Positions 24,615 through 34,496 of a stretch of DNA of 64,000 nt are shown in pieces. The DNA lies in the NCBI GenBank assembly GCA_023015825.1, contig JALKAW010000002.1, positions 1-64,000 on the forward strand, in the 5' to 3' direction. The position numbers and the translations under genes were made by a program. Source of the stretch: Flavobacteriaceae bacterium S0862. Its GTDB lineage: Bacteria > Bacteroidota > Bacteroidia > Flavobacteriales > Flavobacteriaceae. Below the pieces are notes generated by a model. That model was not told the DNA's origin. It did no database searches and saw only the letters and a list, made by a program, of their open reading frames with translations. Each line of letters starts with the position of its first letter. Position 1 is the stretch's first letter.

Positions 24615-26648
24615 ATGATACATAAATACACCAACGAGCTTATTAATGAAACGAGTCCGTATTTGTTACAACATGCACACAATCCAATACATTGGAAAGC
24701 ATGGAACGACAATACTTTAGCTGAAGCCAAAGAAAAAAATAGGCTCATTATAATTAGCGTTGGTTATGCTGCTTGCCATTGGTGTCATGTTATGGAGCAC
24801 GAAAGTTTTGAAGATATTGAAGTTGCCCAAGTAATGAATGATAATTATATCAACATTAAAGTAGATAGGGAAGAGCGTCCTGATATTGACCAAGTGTATA
24901 TGAATGCTGTACAACTCCTAACTGGAAATGGTGGTTGGCCATTAAATGTAGTGGCATTACCTGATGGTAGGCCAGTTTGGGGAGGCACTTATTTTAAGAA
25001 AAAACAATGGATAAACACATTGACTCAAATAGCAGATTTGTATCATTCGAATCCGGAAAAATTGCATGAATATGCTGAGCAATTAGAAACTGGAATTAAA
25101 TCGTTAGATGTTGTAAACCTAAATACCGATGATGTAAAGTTTGAAAAGTCCATCATTGACTATGCTATAAATAGTTGGTCACAAAACTTTGATTATGAAA
25201 AAGGAGGCACCAATCGTGCTCCAAAATTTATGATGCCTAACAATGTTCATTTTCTATTGAGAGAGGCGTATCAAAACGATCATGTAGAACTTCAAAAATA
25301 TGTAAACATTACGTTGACAAAAATTGCCTTTGGTGGAATTTTTGATCACGTTGGTGGTGGTTTTTCACGTTATTCGGTAGATGATAAATGGCATGTCCCT
25401 CATTTCGAAAAAATGCTTTACGACAATGCACAATTGGTTAGTTTATATAGCGATGCTTATTTGGCAACCAAAAATCCGCTTTATAAACAGGTTGTTTTTG
25501 ATACTCTAGACTTTGTAGAACGTGAACTCACTAATAGTGATGGTACATTTTATTCATCATTAGATGCGGATAGTATCAATAAAAAGGGAGATTTAGAAGA
25601 AGGTGCTTTTTATGTTTGGACTAAAGAAGAATTGAAAGAATTACTTTATGAAGATTATCAATTGTTTTCAGATTACTATTCGATTAATGATTATGGGTTT
25701 TGGGAGCACGATAACTTTGTGTTGATTAGAAAAGATTCCGAAGAGATTATTACTAAGAAACACAGAATCACTTCTAAAGATTTAAAAGATAAAATAAAAC
25801 GCTGGAAATATTTACTGTTAGAAGAAAGAGAAAAAAGAAACAGACCTAGACTAGATGATAAAATTCTAACATCTTGGAATGCGTTAATGATTAAAGGCTA
25901 TATGGATGCCTTTCGTGTTTTTAACGAAGATCGCTTTTTAAAAGCTGCACTAAAAAATGCACAATTTATCATTTTTAAGCAATCTAAAGACGATGGAGGT
26001 TTATATCACAATTATAAAAACGGCAAAAGTACTATTAATGGTTATTTAGAGGATTATGCCACCACCATTGAAGCTTTTGTTTCGATTTATGAAAACATCT
26101 TAGATGAAAAATGGTTGATACATTCTCGAAATTTGACCAATTATACTCTTGACCATTTTTTCAATGAGGAAAGTAAAATGTTTTATTTTACTTCAAATCA
26201 GGATCCTGCATTAGTATCAAGAACTATTGAATATAGAGACAATGTAATACCTTCAAGCAATTCTATGATGGCTAAAAATTTGTTCAAACTATCTCATTTG
26301 TATGGCAATTCAGCTTATGAAACCATTTCAGTAACTATGTTGCACAATATGTTGCCAGAGCTAAAAAAATACCCCTCAGGTTTTTCGAATTGGATGGATT
26401 TAATGCTGAATTTTACAAATAACTATTATGAAGTTGCCATAATTGGAGAGCATGCTAAAGAAAAAGTCAACACTTTAAACAAGGTGTATCTTCCAAATAA
26501 ACTTATCGCAGGCTGCCATGAAGAAAATAACTTACCTTTATTAAAAAATAGGTATTCAAAAGATAAAACACTCATATACGTTTGTGTTAACAAAGCTTGC
26601 CAATTTCCAGTATCTGAAGCTGACAAAGCAATTGATTTAATGAAATAA
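24615..26648 (+). CDS. Thioredoxin-domain DUF255 protein (YyaL/spermatogenesis-associated protein 20 family)
   Basis: A 677-residue protein. The N-terminal thioredoxin-like DUF255 domain has NETSPYLLQHAHNPIHW, then ACHWCHVMEHESF with Cys54 and Cys57, and NIKVDREERPDID. The rest is an alpha/alpha-barrel resembling N-acylglucosamine 2-epimerases and glycosidases: GGIFDHVGGGFSRYSVD, HFEKMLYDNAQL, and DDKILTSWNALMIKG. There is no signal peptide. The family is found from bacteria to mammals and its activity is not settled. DUF1304 follows by one base, so the two are coupled. A TAAATTTG motif at 24540-24547 may be the -7 box. Confidence 0.9.
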   Translation: MIHKYTNELINETSPYLLQHAHNPIHWKAWNDNTLAEAKEKNRLIIISVGYAACHWCHVMEHESFEDIEVAQVMNDNYINIKVDREERPDIDQVYMNAVQLLTGNGGWPLNVVALPDGRPVWGGTYFKKKQWINTLTQIADLYHSNPEKLHEYAEQLETGIKSLDVVNLNTDDVKFEKSIIDYAINSWSQNFDYEKGGTNRAPKFMMPNNVHFLLREAYQNDHVELQKYVNITLTKIAFGGIFDHVGGGFSRYSVDDKWHVPHFEKMLYDNAQLVSLYSDAYLATKNPLYKQVVFDTLDFVERELTNSDGTFYSSLDADSINKKGDLEEGAFYVWTKEELKELLYEDYQLFSDYYSINDYGFWEHDNFVLIRKDSEEIITKKHRITSKDLKDKIKRWKYLLLEEREKRNRPRLDDKILTSWNALMIKGYMDAFRVFNEDRFLKAALKNAQFIIFKQSKDDGGLYHNYKNGKSTINGYLEDYATTIEAFVSIYENILDEKWLIHSRNLTNYTLDHFFNEESKMFYFTSNQDPALVSRTIEYRDNVIPSSNSMMAKNLFKLSHLYGNSAYETISVTMLHNMLPELKKYPSGFSNWMDLMLNFTNNYYEVAIIGEHAKEKVNTLNKVYLPNKLIAGCHEENNLPLLKNRYSKDKTLIYVCVNKACQFPVSEADKAIDLMK

Positions 26649-26649
26649 G

Positions 26650-27009
26650 ATGGAATTACTCATTACAGTTTTAATAGTCCTTGTAGCCATAGAACATATT
26701 TACTTCCTAATTTTAGAAATGTTTTTATGGACCAAACCAAAAGGCATAAAAACCTTTGGATTAAAATCGAAACAATTTGCTGAAGACACAAAGGTTTTAG
26801 CAGCAAACCAAGGTTTATACAATGGGTTCTTAGCTGCTGGATTAGTTTATTCTTTAATTATTGAAGATGAAAATTTTTCAATTTTCTTTCTAGTTTGCGT
26901 GACTATCGCCTCCATTTATGGGTCATATAGTACACATAAGGTTCGTTTATTTTATATACAGGGTATTCCAGCCATAATAGCTCTTTTAGCAATATTAATT
27001 AATAATTAA
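26650..27009 (+). CDS. DUF1304 integral membrane protein
   Basis: A 119-residue membrane protein with four predicted helices and the DUF1304 hallmarks: AIEHIYFLILEMFLWTKP near the N-terminus and LAANQGLYNGFLAAGL in the middle. No function is known for the family. It lies one base after the DUF255 gene and 14 bases before mscS, so it is part of a three-gene unit. Confidence 0.88.
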   Translation: MELLITVLIVLVAIEHIYFLILEMFLWTKPKGIKTFGLKSKQFAEDTKVLAANQGLYNGFLAAGLVYSLIIEDENFSIFFLVCVTIASIYGSYSTHKVRLFYIQGIPAIIALLAILINN

Positions 27010-27023
27010 AAACAATAATAGTA

Positions 27024-27836
27024 ATGGATTTAGAAAACATTTTAGATAAGCTTATGGACTTTGCAACGGTTTATGGTATAAAAATAATAGGTGCAATTTT
27101 AGTATGGATCATTGGTTCATGGCTTATTAAAAAAATAGTGAGAGGTATTAAAAAAGTAATGTTTAAGCGTAATTATGATGAAAGTCTTCAGAAATTTTTA
27201 CTCAATCTTATTAATTGGATATTAAAAATTCTATTGGTAATAACACTTTTAGGCACTCTAGGCGTCCCAACAACCTCTTTTGCTGCTATTATAGCTGCTG
27301 CTGGTTTAGCAATAGGGTTAGCACTACAAGGAAGCTTAGGTAATTTTGCTGGTGGTGTTTTAATTATGATTTTTAAACCTATAAAAATAGGTGACCTCAT
27401 TGAAGCCCAAGGAGAAGTTGGCGTGGTTAAGGAAATAGAAATTTTCACTACAAAACTTATAGGACTATCAAATAGAGAAATTATCATCCCTAATGGTGCT
27501 TTATCCAATGGGAATATTATTAATTATACGACTGAAGGAACACGTCGTGTTGATTTAACTTTTGGCGTTGGATACGATTCGGATATTAAGAAAACTAAAG
27601 ATGTACTCATGAACGTCCTTACTTCACATCCTTTAGTTTTAAAAGATCCTCAACCAACAGTTAATGTATTAGCATTAGCTGACAGTTCAGTGAATTTTGC
27701 TGTAAGACCTTGGTGTAAAGCTGAACATTATTGGAATGTGTACTTTGATGTTACCGAACAAACTAAAGAAGCTCTTGATGCTGCAGGAATAGAAATACCT
27801 TATCCTCATCAGGTAGAAATACACAAAGAAGCGTAA
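27024..27836 (+). CDS. Small-conductance mechanosensitive channel (MscS family)
   Basis: A 270-residue channel of minimal MscS type. The first helix is about 15-35, the second about 60-80. The third, pore-lining helix is the Gly/Ala-packed stretch TSFAAIIAAAGLAIGLALQGSL. The beta domain follows (FKPIKIGDLIEAQGEVGVVKEI), with the conserved IIIPNGALSNGNIINYT and the C-terminal mixed domain. It opens under osmotic downshock and releases solutes. It ends four bases from the convergent tsaB stop codon. Confidence 0.95.
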   Translation: MDLENILDKLMDFATVYGIKIIGAILVWIIGSWLIKKIVRGIKKVMFKRNYDESLQKFLLNLINWILKILLVITLLGTLGVPTTSFAAIIAAAGLAIGLALQGSLGNFAGGVLIMIFKPIKIGDLIEAQGEVGVVKEIEIFTTKLIGLSNREIIIPNGALSNGNIINYTTEGTRRVDLTFGVGYDSDIKKTKDVLMNVLTSHPLVLKDPQPTVNVLALADSSVNFAVRPWCKAEHYWNVYFDVTEQTKEALDAAGIEIPYPHQVEIHKEA

Positions 27837-27840
27837 TTAC

Positions 27841-28515
27841 TTATTTAGATTTAGGCTTTAATGCTATAAAATCTTTTAAATAATAAGGTTCAAAATAGGC
27901 GACATCCTCGATGTCGCTTTTTTTATACTTCTGGTAAGCTAATTGGCTCATATTGTTTGCAGAAGGTAATTTATCTTCAATAAAAACAGCATTAGCATGT
28001 GTTAAAAGTTCTTTTGTTTTTGCAACGCCATTGCCCACAAAAAACACTTTACCTGATTCCAAATACTCATTAAAAGACGTTTCATTAAGAATTTGCGCTT
28101 GCGTTTCTCTAATTTGAGAATGATTAGCATCAAACACTCCTGAATAGACCTCCATACGCCTAGCGTCCAACATGGAAACAATAACACCTGTTTCTGTACT
28201 AACTTGATGTGCTAAAGATTCTAAAGTTGGAATAGCGATTAAAGGTACATCTAAAGCAAAACAAAGCCCTTTTGCTGCCGAAACACCAATACGCAAACCT
28301 GTATAAGACCCTGGCCCTTTACTAATGGCTATAGCATCCAATTCGTTTAACGAAACATCGGCCTCTTTTAAAACGTCATCGATATATATATGTAACCGTT
28401 CGGCGTGAGAATAGTTACTATTATAATCTTCTTTTAAAACAACAGTCTCCCCTTTGTTAGAAAGAGAGACCGAACAGTTTGTTGTTGATGTTTCTATGTT
28501 AAGTATGTATGCCAA
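27841..28515 (-). CDS. tsaB: tRNA threonylcarbamoyladenosine biosynthesis protein TsaB
   Basis: A 224-residue ASKHA-fold protein, partner of TsaD and TsaE in making t6A37 on ANN-decoding tRNAs. The N-terminus ILNIETSTTNCSVSLS and the diagnostic AISKGPGSYTGLRIGVSAAKGLCFAL are present. The C-terminus YLKDFIALKPKSK is normal. It is the last gene after the efflux operon (3-base gap to the TolC gene), so it may be expressed from the efflux promoter. Confidence 0.95.
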   Translation of the reverse strand: MAYILNIETSTTNCSVSLSNKGETVVLKEDYNSNYSHAERLHIYIDDVLKEADVSLNELDAIAISKGPGSYTGLRIGVSAAKGLCFALDVPLIAIPTLESLAHQVSTETGVIVSMLDARRMEVYSGVFDANHSQIRETQAQILNETSFNEYLESGKVFFVGNGVAKTKELLTHANAVFIEDKLPSANNMSQLAYQKYKKSDIEDVAYFEPYYLKDFIALKPKSK

Positions 28516-28518
28516 TTT

Positions 28519-29850
28519 TTATAACACAATTGTTTTTCCAATGTAAAAGTCTAAAACTTTTGTTTTAAAAACAAAATCATACTTAGCATTTATTAGAGAT
28601 GACTCTGCATTTATCAAACGTATTCTAGATTGTTCTAACTCAAAAGAATTCATATCACCTAAATTATAACGCTCTTGTGAATTTGAGAATGACAATTCTT
28701 GTGCCTGCAAAGATTTTTGTGCCGCAACATACGTTTTTAGTGCTGCTTGTGCATCGGTAAAAGCTCTTTGAATATTAGATTCTAAAGTTAATTTAGCTTG
28801 GTCTAAATCCAGCTTTGAAGTTGCTTCTCTAATTATTGATTTAGCTACTGCAACTTTGTTTTGATATCTCGAGAATATTGGAATATTAACACTTAATCTA
28901 AAGCTATGTCCTTTGTTATCATTTAATTGATTAAAAAAGCTTTCTTCTGTACTACTTAAATTAGTGTAAAAGGCATTTGTTCCTAATCCATAACTAGCGC
29001 TTACACTTGGCATAAAGCCACTTTTAGATATCTCAGTGCTTAACTCTGCATTTTCAATATTTTTTTCAGCCACTTTTATTTCGTTTCTATTCTCTAAAGC
29101 GTAATTTAAAATAGGCTTAATATCGTTGTACATTAATGCAGCCGAAGGCGTATCGATTTCTATAACTTCAACTTTAAAGCCCTCAAATGGCACTTGTAAT
29201 AATTGCGATAAGTTTAATAATGCCAATGTGTAATTATTATCTGCAACAGTAACACTTTGTTCATCATTACTTAAAGTTGCTTCGGCATCATAAATATTAA
29301 CTCGTGGTTGAACTCCAGCTTCTACAAGATCTTTTACTTGTTGCAATTGCTTACTAGAAAATTCATATTGCGCTTTTGCTGTCTCCAAACGCTCTTTATT
29401 AAACAATACATTTAGGTATGAATTAGCAACATTTAAAGAAATATCATCTTTAATTCTGTTTAATTCTAACTCGTTGGTTTCTAAATTTAATTGTGCTTGC
29501 TTGTATAAATTAGTCAATCTAAAACCATTAAAAATTGTTTGAGAAACATTTACACTCATACTAGTTGAGTTACTGGTTCTATTTACAAATTCCCCAGGAA
29601 ATAATTCTTGCTGACCAAAACTTAATGATTGAGACATGTTTGCGCCAGCTGAAGGTAAAAATTGACCTTTAGCCCCTTTTATGTCTTCTTCATTAATCAA
29701 CAACGTGTTTTCAAACCTTTGTATGGTAATATTGTTTTCCAAAGCATGAGTCACACATTCTTGCAGTGTCCACACTTTATTATTTTGAGCAGTTGTAGAA
29801 AACCCAATAATAAGGGTTAACACTAAATATATATATTTCATATTATGCAT
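28519..29850 (-). CDS. TolC-family outer-membrane efflux protein
   Basis: A 443-residue outer-membrane channel with a signal peptide (MKYIYLVLTLIIGFSTTAQ, after a short MHN lead). Two TolC repeats are seen, each with long helices and a pair of strands: LQECVTHALENNITIQ, SVSQTIFNGFRLTN-type strands, then FRLSVNIPIFSRYQNKVAVA in the second half. A true start at the second Met (codon 4) is possible. It is the exit duct of the adjacent ABC exporter (13 bases after the adaptor gene). Confidence 0.93.
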   Translation of the reverse strand: MHNMKYIYLVLTLIIGFSTTAQNNKVWTLQECVTHALENNITIQRFENTLLINEEDIKGAKGQFLPSAGANMSQSLSFGQQELFPGEFVNRTSNSTSMSVNVSQTIFNGFRLTNLYKQAQLNLETNELELNRIKDDISLNVANSYLNVLFNKERLETAKAQYEFSSKQLQQVKDLVEAGVQPRVNIYDAEATLSNDEQSVTVADNNYTLALLNLSQLLQVPFEGFKVEVIEIDTPSAALMYNDIKPILNYALENRNEIKVAEKNIENAELSTEISKSGFMPSVSASYGLGTNAFYTNLSSTEESFFNQLNDNKGHSFRLSVNIPIFSRYQNKVAVAKSIIREATSKLDLDQAKLTLESNIQRAFTDAQAALKTYVAAQKSLQAQELSFSNSQERYNLGDMNSFELEQSRIRLINAESSLINAKYDFVFKTKVLDFYIGKTIVL

Positions 29851-29863
29851 ACTAGTCTATTGA

Positions 29864-30985
29864 TTAGTTATCTTCTTCAGTTTCTTCTTCCTCTTCTTTA
29901 ACTTTGTTCCATACTTTAATTTTATCACCTTCTTTTACACCATCAGTGATTTCCACATTAATCCCATCTGAAAGTCCTAGTTCAACATTCACTTTTTTAA
30001 AGCTTCCGTCATCTTTCATCATCTCTACAAATGGTTTTTCGGTAATTCTATTAAACTGTAATAAAGCTTCCTTAATACAAAGGATACTGTCTTTACTTTC
30101 AATTTGTATTTCTGCATTCGCACTGTAACCAGCTCTAATTTTAGTAGATTGTTCTACTTCTACATCAGCTTTAATAGTAAATTGAACCGCACCATTTTCT
30201 TCAATTCCTTTAGGTGCTACAAATGTTAATTTTGCTGGAAATTCTTGCTCATTAATTGCTCCAAGAACAACTGATATTTCTTTCCCTTCTTCTAGCTTTC
30301 CAACTTCAGATTCGTCAACTTTTCCCTCAAAAATCATTTTACTCATATCTGCTACAGTCGCAATAGTTGTTCCTGCATTAAAGTTGTTACTTTGTATTAC
30401 TTGATCACCTTCTCGAATAGGAATTTGTAAAACTGTTCCTGAAATTTGAGCAATAATATTTGTATTTGCTGAGCTTCCTCCAGATAATGATCCTTGTCTA
30501 ATAATTTGGAAGTCATTTTGTGCTTGCCTTAGATTTTCCAACGCTTGATTATAAGACAATTCGCTATTTTCAAAATCTTGTTTAGAAACAACCCCTTTTT
30601 CAAATAATGCTTTGTTACGATTAAATAATGTTTCAGCATTATTTTTTGATAATTCAGCAGTTTTAATTCTACTTCTAGCGCTTACCAAACTTTGCTCATT
30701 AGGTACCACTCTAATTTTTGCTATTAAGTCGCCTTTTTTAACAATGTCGCCTTCCTCAACAACAATTTTATCAACGATTCCTGAAATTTGAGGTTTCAAT
30801 TCAATTTCTTCTTCAGGGTTAAGTTTTCCAGTTGCAACAACTTTATAGTCGATGGATGTATAGTAAGGTTCTTCGACTTCGAAGTCTACTACCTCGGCAG
30901 TATTTGATTTTTTGAAATACGATAATACCCAAACTAAGAGGATTAACAATACAATTCCTAAAATAATTTTTACTGATTTTTTCAT
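29864..30985 (-). CDS. Periplasmic adaptor protein (MacA/HlyD family)
   Basis: A 373-residue membrane-fusion protein. An N-terminal membrane anchor (residues 5-23) is followed by the beta-barrel and lipoyl halves (YKVVATGKLNPEEEIELKPQISGIVDKI, and later GTVLQIPIREGDQVI). Between them is a coiled-coil hairpin that includes NRNKALFEKGVVSKQDFENSE. The C-terminal membrane-proximal domain ends in an acidic tail (EEEEETEEDN). It links the inner-membrane ABC permeases to the TolC protein. Confidence 0.94.
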   Translation of the reverse strand: MKKSVKIILGIVLLILLVWVLSYFKKSNTAEVVDFEVEEPYYTSIDYKVVATGKLNPEEEIELKPQISGIVDKIVVEEGDIVKKGDLIAKIRVVPNEQSLVSARSRIKTAELSKNNAETLFNRNKALFEKGVVSKQDFENSELSYNQALENLRQAQNDFQIIRQGSLSGGSSANTNIIAQISGTVLQIPIREGDQVIQSNNFNAGTTIATVADMSKMIFEGKVDESEVGKLEEGKEISVVLGAINEQEFPAKLTFVAPKGIEENGAVQFTIKADVEVEQSTKIRAGYSANAEIQIESKDSILCIKEALLQFNRITEKPFVEMMKDDGSFKKVNVELGLSDGINVEITDGVKEGDKIKVWNKVKEEEEETEEDN

Positions 30986-31009
30986 TTTTTAACTAATATA
31001 ATGTTGGTT

Positions 31010-32257
31010 TTATTCTTCTCTTAATGCTTCTATAGGTTTAATACTTGTTGCCTTAAATGCAGGGATTAATCCTATAAGGGTTCCTAGCGCTACTAAAATG
31101 AGTAGTGCAACAAATACAATGGCTATGGATACTGATGCGTTAACAAAAACTGCATCATCTCCTTGTCCTAATGTTTTATCTATTAAAATTAATATCCAGC
31201 CACCGCTTATTATTCCCATTAAACCTGCAATCATTGTTAAAAACACAGCCTCAACAACAATTTGTCTTTTAATCTCAAATGGTGTGGCACCTAATGCTCG
31301 TCTTACTCCTATTTCTTTGGTGCGTTCTTTTACCGTAATAAGTAATATGTTACCAATGGCAAAAACACCTGCAATAAGTGTTGCAATGCCCACAAACCAT
31401 GTTAAAAACTGCATGCCTTTTAAAAAATCGACAATACTTTTAAACATGTCTCCAAGATTAAAACTTCCAAATGCGCGCTGGTCATTTGGATGAATTTTAT
31501 GCATGTTTCTTAAGGATAATTTAATATCTTCTTCAATTTGTTTAATATCAAATTCAGGTTTTCCAGTTATCATCATCCATCCAATATTATCTCCTTGGTT
31601 ATAGATTTGTTGGAATGTTGAAAACGGAATATGTATTTCTGTTTGTGGGCCACCAAAAGGCGTGGTTTCAAAAACACCAATGACTTTAAAGTTTATATCA
31701 TTAATTCTAATAAACTTCCCAAAAGGGTCTTCGTCTTTTTCAAATAATTGCTTGTAGATATCTTCAGAAATTACCGCAACTTTACGGTTATTATCTATAT
31801 CCGTTTGGTTTATAAAACGCCCTTGACCTTTAATAAGGTTCTTTTTCTGTACCACATCAAGTAAAGGATAATCCCCAGCAATGCCATAAGTGCCAGACAG
31901 TGAATTTCTTACCACAAAACTACTTCTTTGATTTCTTGGCACTACAAATTCGATGCCATCAATGTTTTCTTGTATTCGTTTAGCATCACTAAGTTTAAGT
32001 TGTACAGCTCTTCCTTCTTGAAACCCTTTAAAAGGCTTACTGCTTCGTTGCCCCCAAATAAATACACTATTTGTTGCAAAATCACTAAACTGTCTATTAA
32101 AACTATTTTCAATACCACGTGCTGCACCAAGTAGAGCAATCAACAATAAAATCCCCCACCAAACACCTATCATAGTAATAATAGTACGGAGTTTGTTTTT
32201 ACTCATACTATCAATTACTTCTTGCCATGTATCTCTATCAAATAAAAATTTTATCAT
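31010..32257 (-). CDS. MacB-type ABC transporter permease (FtsX family), first copy
   Basis: A 415-residue protein with the MacB layout: one helix near the N-terminus (LRTIITMIGVWWGILLLIALLGAARGIE), a large periplasmic domain (about 60-280), and three C-terminal helices, with VKERTKEIGVRRALGATPFEIK between the second and third. No ATPase domain is present; the separate ATPase is encoded at 33482-34183. It ends in PIEALREE. It follows the second permease by two bases and is a divergent paralogue of it. Confidence 0.94.
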   Translation of the reverse strand: MIKFLFDRDTWQEVIDSMSKNKLRTIITMIGVWWGILLLIALLGAARGIENSFNRQFSDFATNSVFIWGQRSSKPFKGFQEGRAVQLKLSDAKRIQENIDGIEFVVPRNQRSSFVVRNSLSGTYGIAGDYPLLDVVQKKNLIKGQGRFINQTDIDNNRKVAVISEDIYKQLFEKDEDPFGKFIRINDINFKVIGVFETTPFGGPQTEIHIPFSTFQQIYNQGDNIGWMMITGKPEFDIKQIEEDIKLSLRNMHKIHPNDQRAFGSFNLGDMFKSIVDFLKGMQFLTWFVGIATLIAGVFAIGNILLITVKERTKEIGVRRALGATPFEIKRQIVVEAVFLTMIAGLMGIISGGWILILIDKTLGQGDDAVFVNASVSIAIVFVALLILVALGTLIGLIPAFKATSIKPIEALREE

Positions 32258-32259
32258 CT

Positions 32260-33489
32260 TTAGTCGTTTCTAAGTGCTACAATTGGTTTAATCTTTGATG
32301 CTTTCTTTGCTGGCAAATACCCTGCTAATGATCCTGCTAGTACTAGAATTATGGTTGCAGTTACAACTATATTGGTACTAACACCTGCTTCTTTTATAAA
32401 ATAGTCTTCAAGTAATGGATTAGCCCATTCTAGTATAGCAACACCTAAAACTAAACCTAAATAACCCGCAATAGCAGTTATAATAATTGATTCTAGAAGT
32501 ATTAATGACACTATTTTTCTAGGTGGTGCACCAAGTGCTTTTCTAATACCAATTTCTTTAGTGCGTTCTTTAACAATGAATATCATGATGTTACTAATAC
32601 CAACAATACCAGCGATAAGTGTTCCTAAGCCAATAACTATAATAATCAATCCTAAAGCAAATTGAAATTGTGAAACTGCTTTGTTTTGACTAGCCATATT
32701 AAAAACTCTTACGGCACTTTGATCTGTTGGTGCAACAGAAAAACGGTCTTTTAGTCGTTTTGTTAGTTTATTACTAAATGCAATAGCTTCATCTACACTT
32801 AAATTTGGATTATATCCCAAAGTAATTTCATCAACATAATCGTTATTACCATACAATAATTGTGCTGTTGTAGCTGGCATATATATTACACGTTCTTCAT
32901 TATCGTTTCCTTCATCTGTAAAAACACCTACAACCTTATAATTGATGCCACTTAAATTAATAAACTCCCCTAGGGCTGATTCTTTTGAAAACAAATCTTC
33001 TTCAACTAATCTTCCGATAACGATGGACTTACTCTTGTTATTTAAATCTAATAGAGAAATATATCTACCATCCTTAATTAACGTTTTTTCTAAAAATTGG
33101 TGATCAGGATTTACTGCTCTAACTGAATAATTATTTTTTTCTCCTTTGTAAGAAGCGTTAACACTTTTAAATATTCTAACAGTACTATATTGAATTTTAT
33201 CTTTGAATTCTTCATTTATATAGTCAAAATCTTCGTTTTTAAGTTGAATTCGTCTTCCAGCTTGTAAACCATCATAAGCCTTTGTAGTTCGACCTGTTCG
33301 AACAAATATTGCATTAATAGCATCATCGGCAAACCCTTGTTGAAACGTGTTTCCTAAACCATTAGCGATTCCAATTAATATTGTGAATAATAAAATAGCA
33401 AAAGCAACCGTAAAACCAGATAAGAGAGTTCTGGTTCGGTTTTTATTCATACTTTGAAATATTTCGCGCCAAAGATCTAAATCAAACAT
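32260..33489 (-). CDS. MacB-type ABC transporter permease (FtsX family), second copy
   Basis: A 409-residue paralogue of the neighbouring permease with the same layout: MNKNRTRTLLSGFTVAFAILLFTIL as the first helix, a large periplasmic domain, then MIFIVKERTKEIGIRKALGAPPRKI before the last helices. It ends in KPIVALRND. Its first 8 bases overlap the end of the ATPase gene, so the two are coupled. With the other permease it probably forms a heterodimer. Confidence 0.94.
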   Translation of the reverse strand: MFDLDLWREIFQSMNKNRTRTLLSGFTVAFAILLFTILIGIANGLGNTFQQGFADDAINAIFVRTGRTTKAYDGLQAGRRIQLKNEDFDYINEEFKDKIQYSTVRIFKSVNASYKGEKNNYSVRAVNPDHQFLEKTLIKDGRYISLLDLNNKSKSIVIGRLVEEDLFSKESALGEFINLSGINYKVVGVFTDEGNDNEERVIYMPATTAQLLYGNNDYVDEITLGYNPNLSVDEAIAFSNKLTKRLKDRFSVAPTDQSAVRVFNMASQNKAVSQFQFALGLIIIVIGLGTLIAGIVGISNIMIFIVKERTKEIGIRKALGAPPRKIVSLILLESIIITAIAGYLGLVLGVAILEWANPLLEDYFIKEAGVSTNIVVTATIILVLAGSLAGYLPAKKASKIKPIVALRND

Positions 33490-34183
33490 ATTGGGAAGCT
33501 CTTACTTGGTTAACTTTTTTATCTTCCATAATAACACCATCGCGCAAGCGTATGATACGTTTACACATTTCGGCAATATCTTCCTCGTGAGTTACGATTA
33601 ATATAGTTTTACCTTCATCATTTAATTGCTGAAGAAACTCCATTATTTCATAAGATGTTGTTGTATCTAAAGCTCCTGTAGGCTCATCAGCCAGCAATAG
33701 TTTTGGGTCTGCTGCTAATGCTCTAGCAATAGCTACACGTTGTTTTTGTCCACCAGACAATTCACTAGGTAAGTGATGTGCCCAATCTAATAAGCCTACT
33801 TTTTTAAGGTGAAATTTTCCTTTTTCCTGACGTTCCTTACGTTTCAATCCTTGATAATATAATGGTAAGGCCACATTTTCAAGTGCATTTTTATAGTTAA
33901 TTAAATTGAAAGATTGAAAGATAAATCCTAAGAATTTATTTCTATAAATTGCGGCTTTCTTTTCATTAAGATTTTTAATTTCTACATCATCTAAGGTATA
34001 TTCTCCAGAGTCTGCTTCGTCTAGAATACCAATAATATTTAAAAGTGTAGATTTACCTGAACCCGAAGAGCCCATAATGGCTACCATTTCGCCACTTTCA
34101 ACTTCTAGGTCAATACCTTTAAGTACGTGTAAACTTGAATCTCCTATTGGATAGGATTTGTGTAGTTGGCTAATCTTTAACAT
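33482..34183 (-). CDS. ABC transporter ATP-binding protein (MacB/LolD type)
   Basis: A 233-residue ATPase. Walker A is GSSGSGKST, the Q-loop is FIFQSFNLIN, the ABC signature is LSGGQKQRVAIARAL, Walker B is LLLADEPTGALD, and the switch is IVTHE. The sequence belongs to the LolD/MacB subfamily. It is the first gene of the operon ATPase, permease, permease, adaptor, TolC and then tsaB. The cargo could be a drug, peptide, siderophore or lipoprotein; the sequence does not tell. Confidence 0.95.
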   Translation of the reverse strand: MLKISQLHKSYPIGDSSLHVLKGIDLEVESGEMVAIMGSSGSGKSTLLNIIGILDEADSGEYTLDDVEIKNLNEKKAAIYRNKFLGFIFQSFNLINYKNALENVALPLYYQGLKRKERQEKGKFHLKKVGLLDWAHHLPSELSGGQKQRVAIARALAADPKLLLADEPTGALDTTTSYEIMEFLQQLNDEGKTILIVTHEEDIAEMCKRIIRLRDGVIMEDKKVNQVRASQYV

Positions 34184-34276
34184 AGTTAGTGTTTTTTAGC
34201 TTTAAATGCTATAACAATAGTTAGACTGCTAAAGTCTTTATTTGTTACATCACTAACTTCAATTAAATATTAAAAA

Positions 34277-34492
34277 TTATTTTTGTTTAAGTTTCCTGTA
34301 GATTACAAGTCCAATCCCTCCTATTAATATATAGGGAATAAGCATTAAGTAAACGATACCATTATTAATCCCTTCGGCAGCCTTTTGTCCATCTTCACTT
34401 TCAAGAACTGCACGGCACATAGCGCATTGTGCTTCTAAATCGCAAATAGCCAATAGCAGAGTTACTAATAATATGACGTTACTTTTTTTCAA
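34277..34492 (-). CDS. Small membrane protein with a CxxC motif next to the predicted signal-cleavage site
   Basis: A 71-residue protein not assigned to a named family here. A signal-peptide-like N-terminus (about 1-21, ending LEA) is followed at once by Cys23 and Cys26 in AQCAMCRAVLES, a short linker, one membrane helix (about 46-65) and a basic end KLKQK. The predicted topology puts the two cysteines outside the inner membrane. It lies 4 bases after the DUF420 gene, itself 1 base after SCO, so it belongs to the oxidase-assembly unit. A role in copper or heme handling is inference from this position. Confidence 0.65.
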   Translation of the reverse strand: MKKSNVILLVTLLLAICDLEAQCAMCRAVLESEDGQKAAEGINNGIVYLMLIPYILIGGIGLVIYRKLKQK

Positions 34493-34496
34493 AGGT

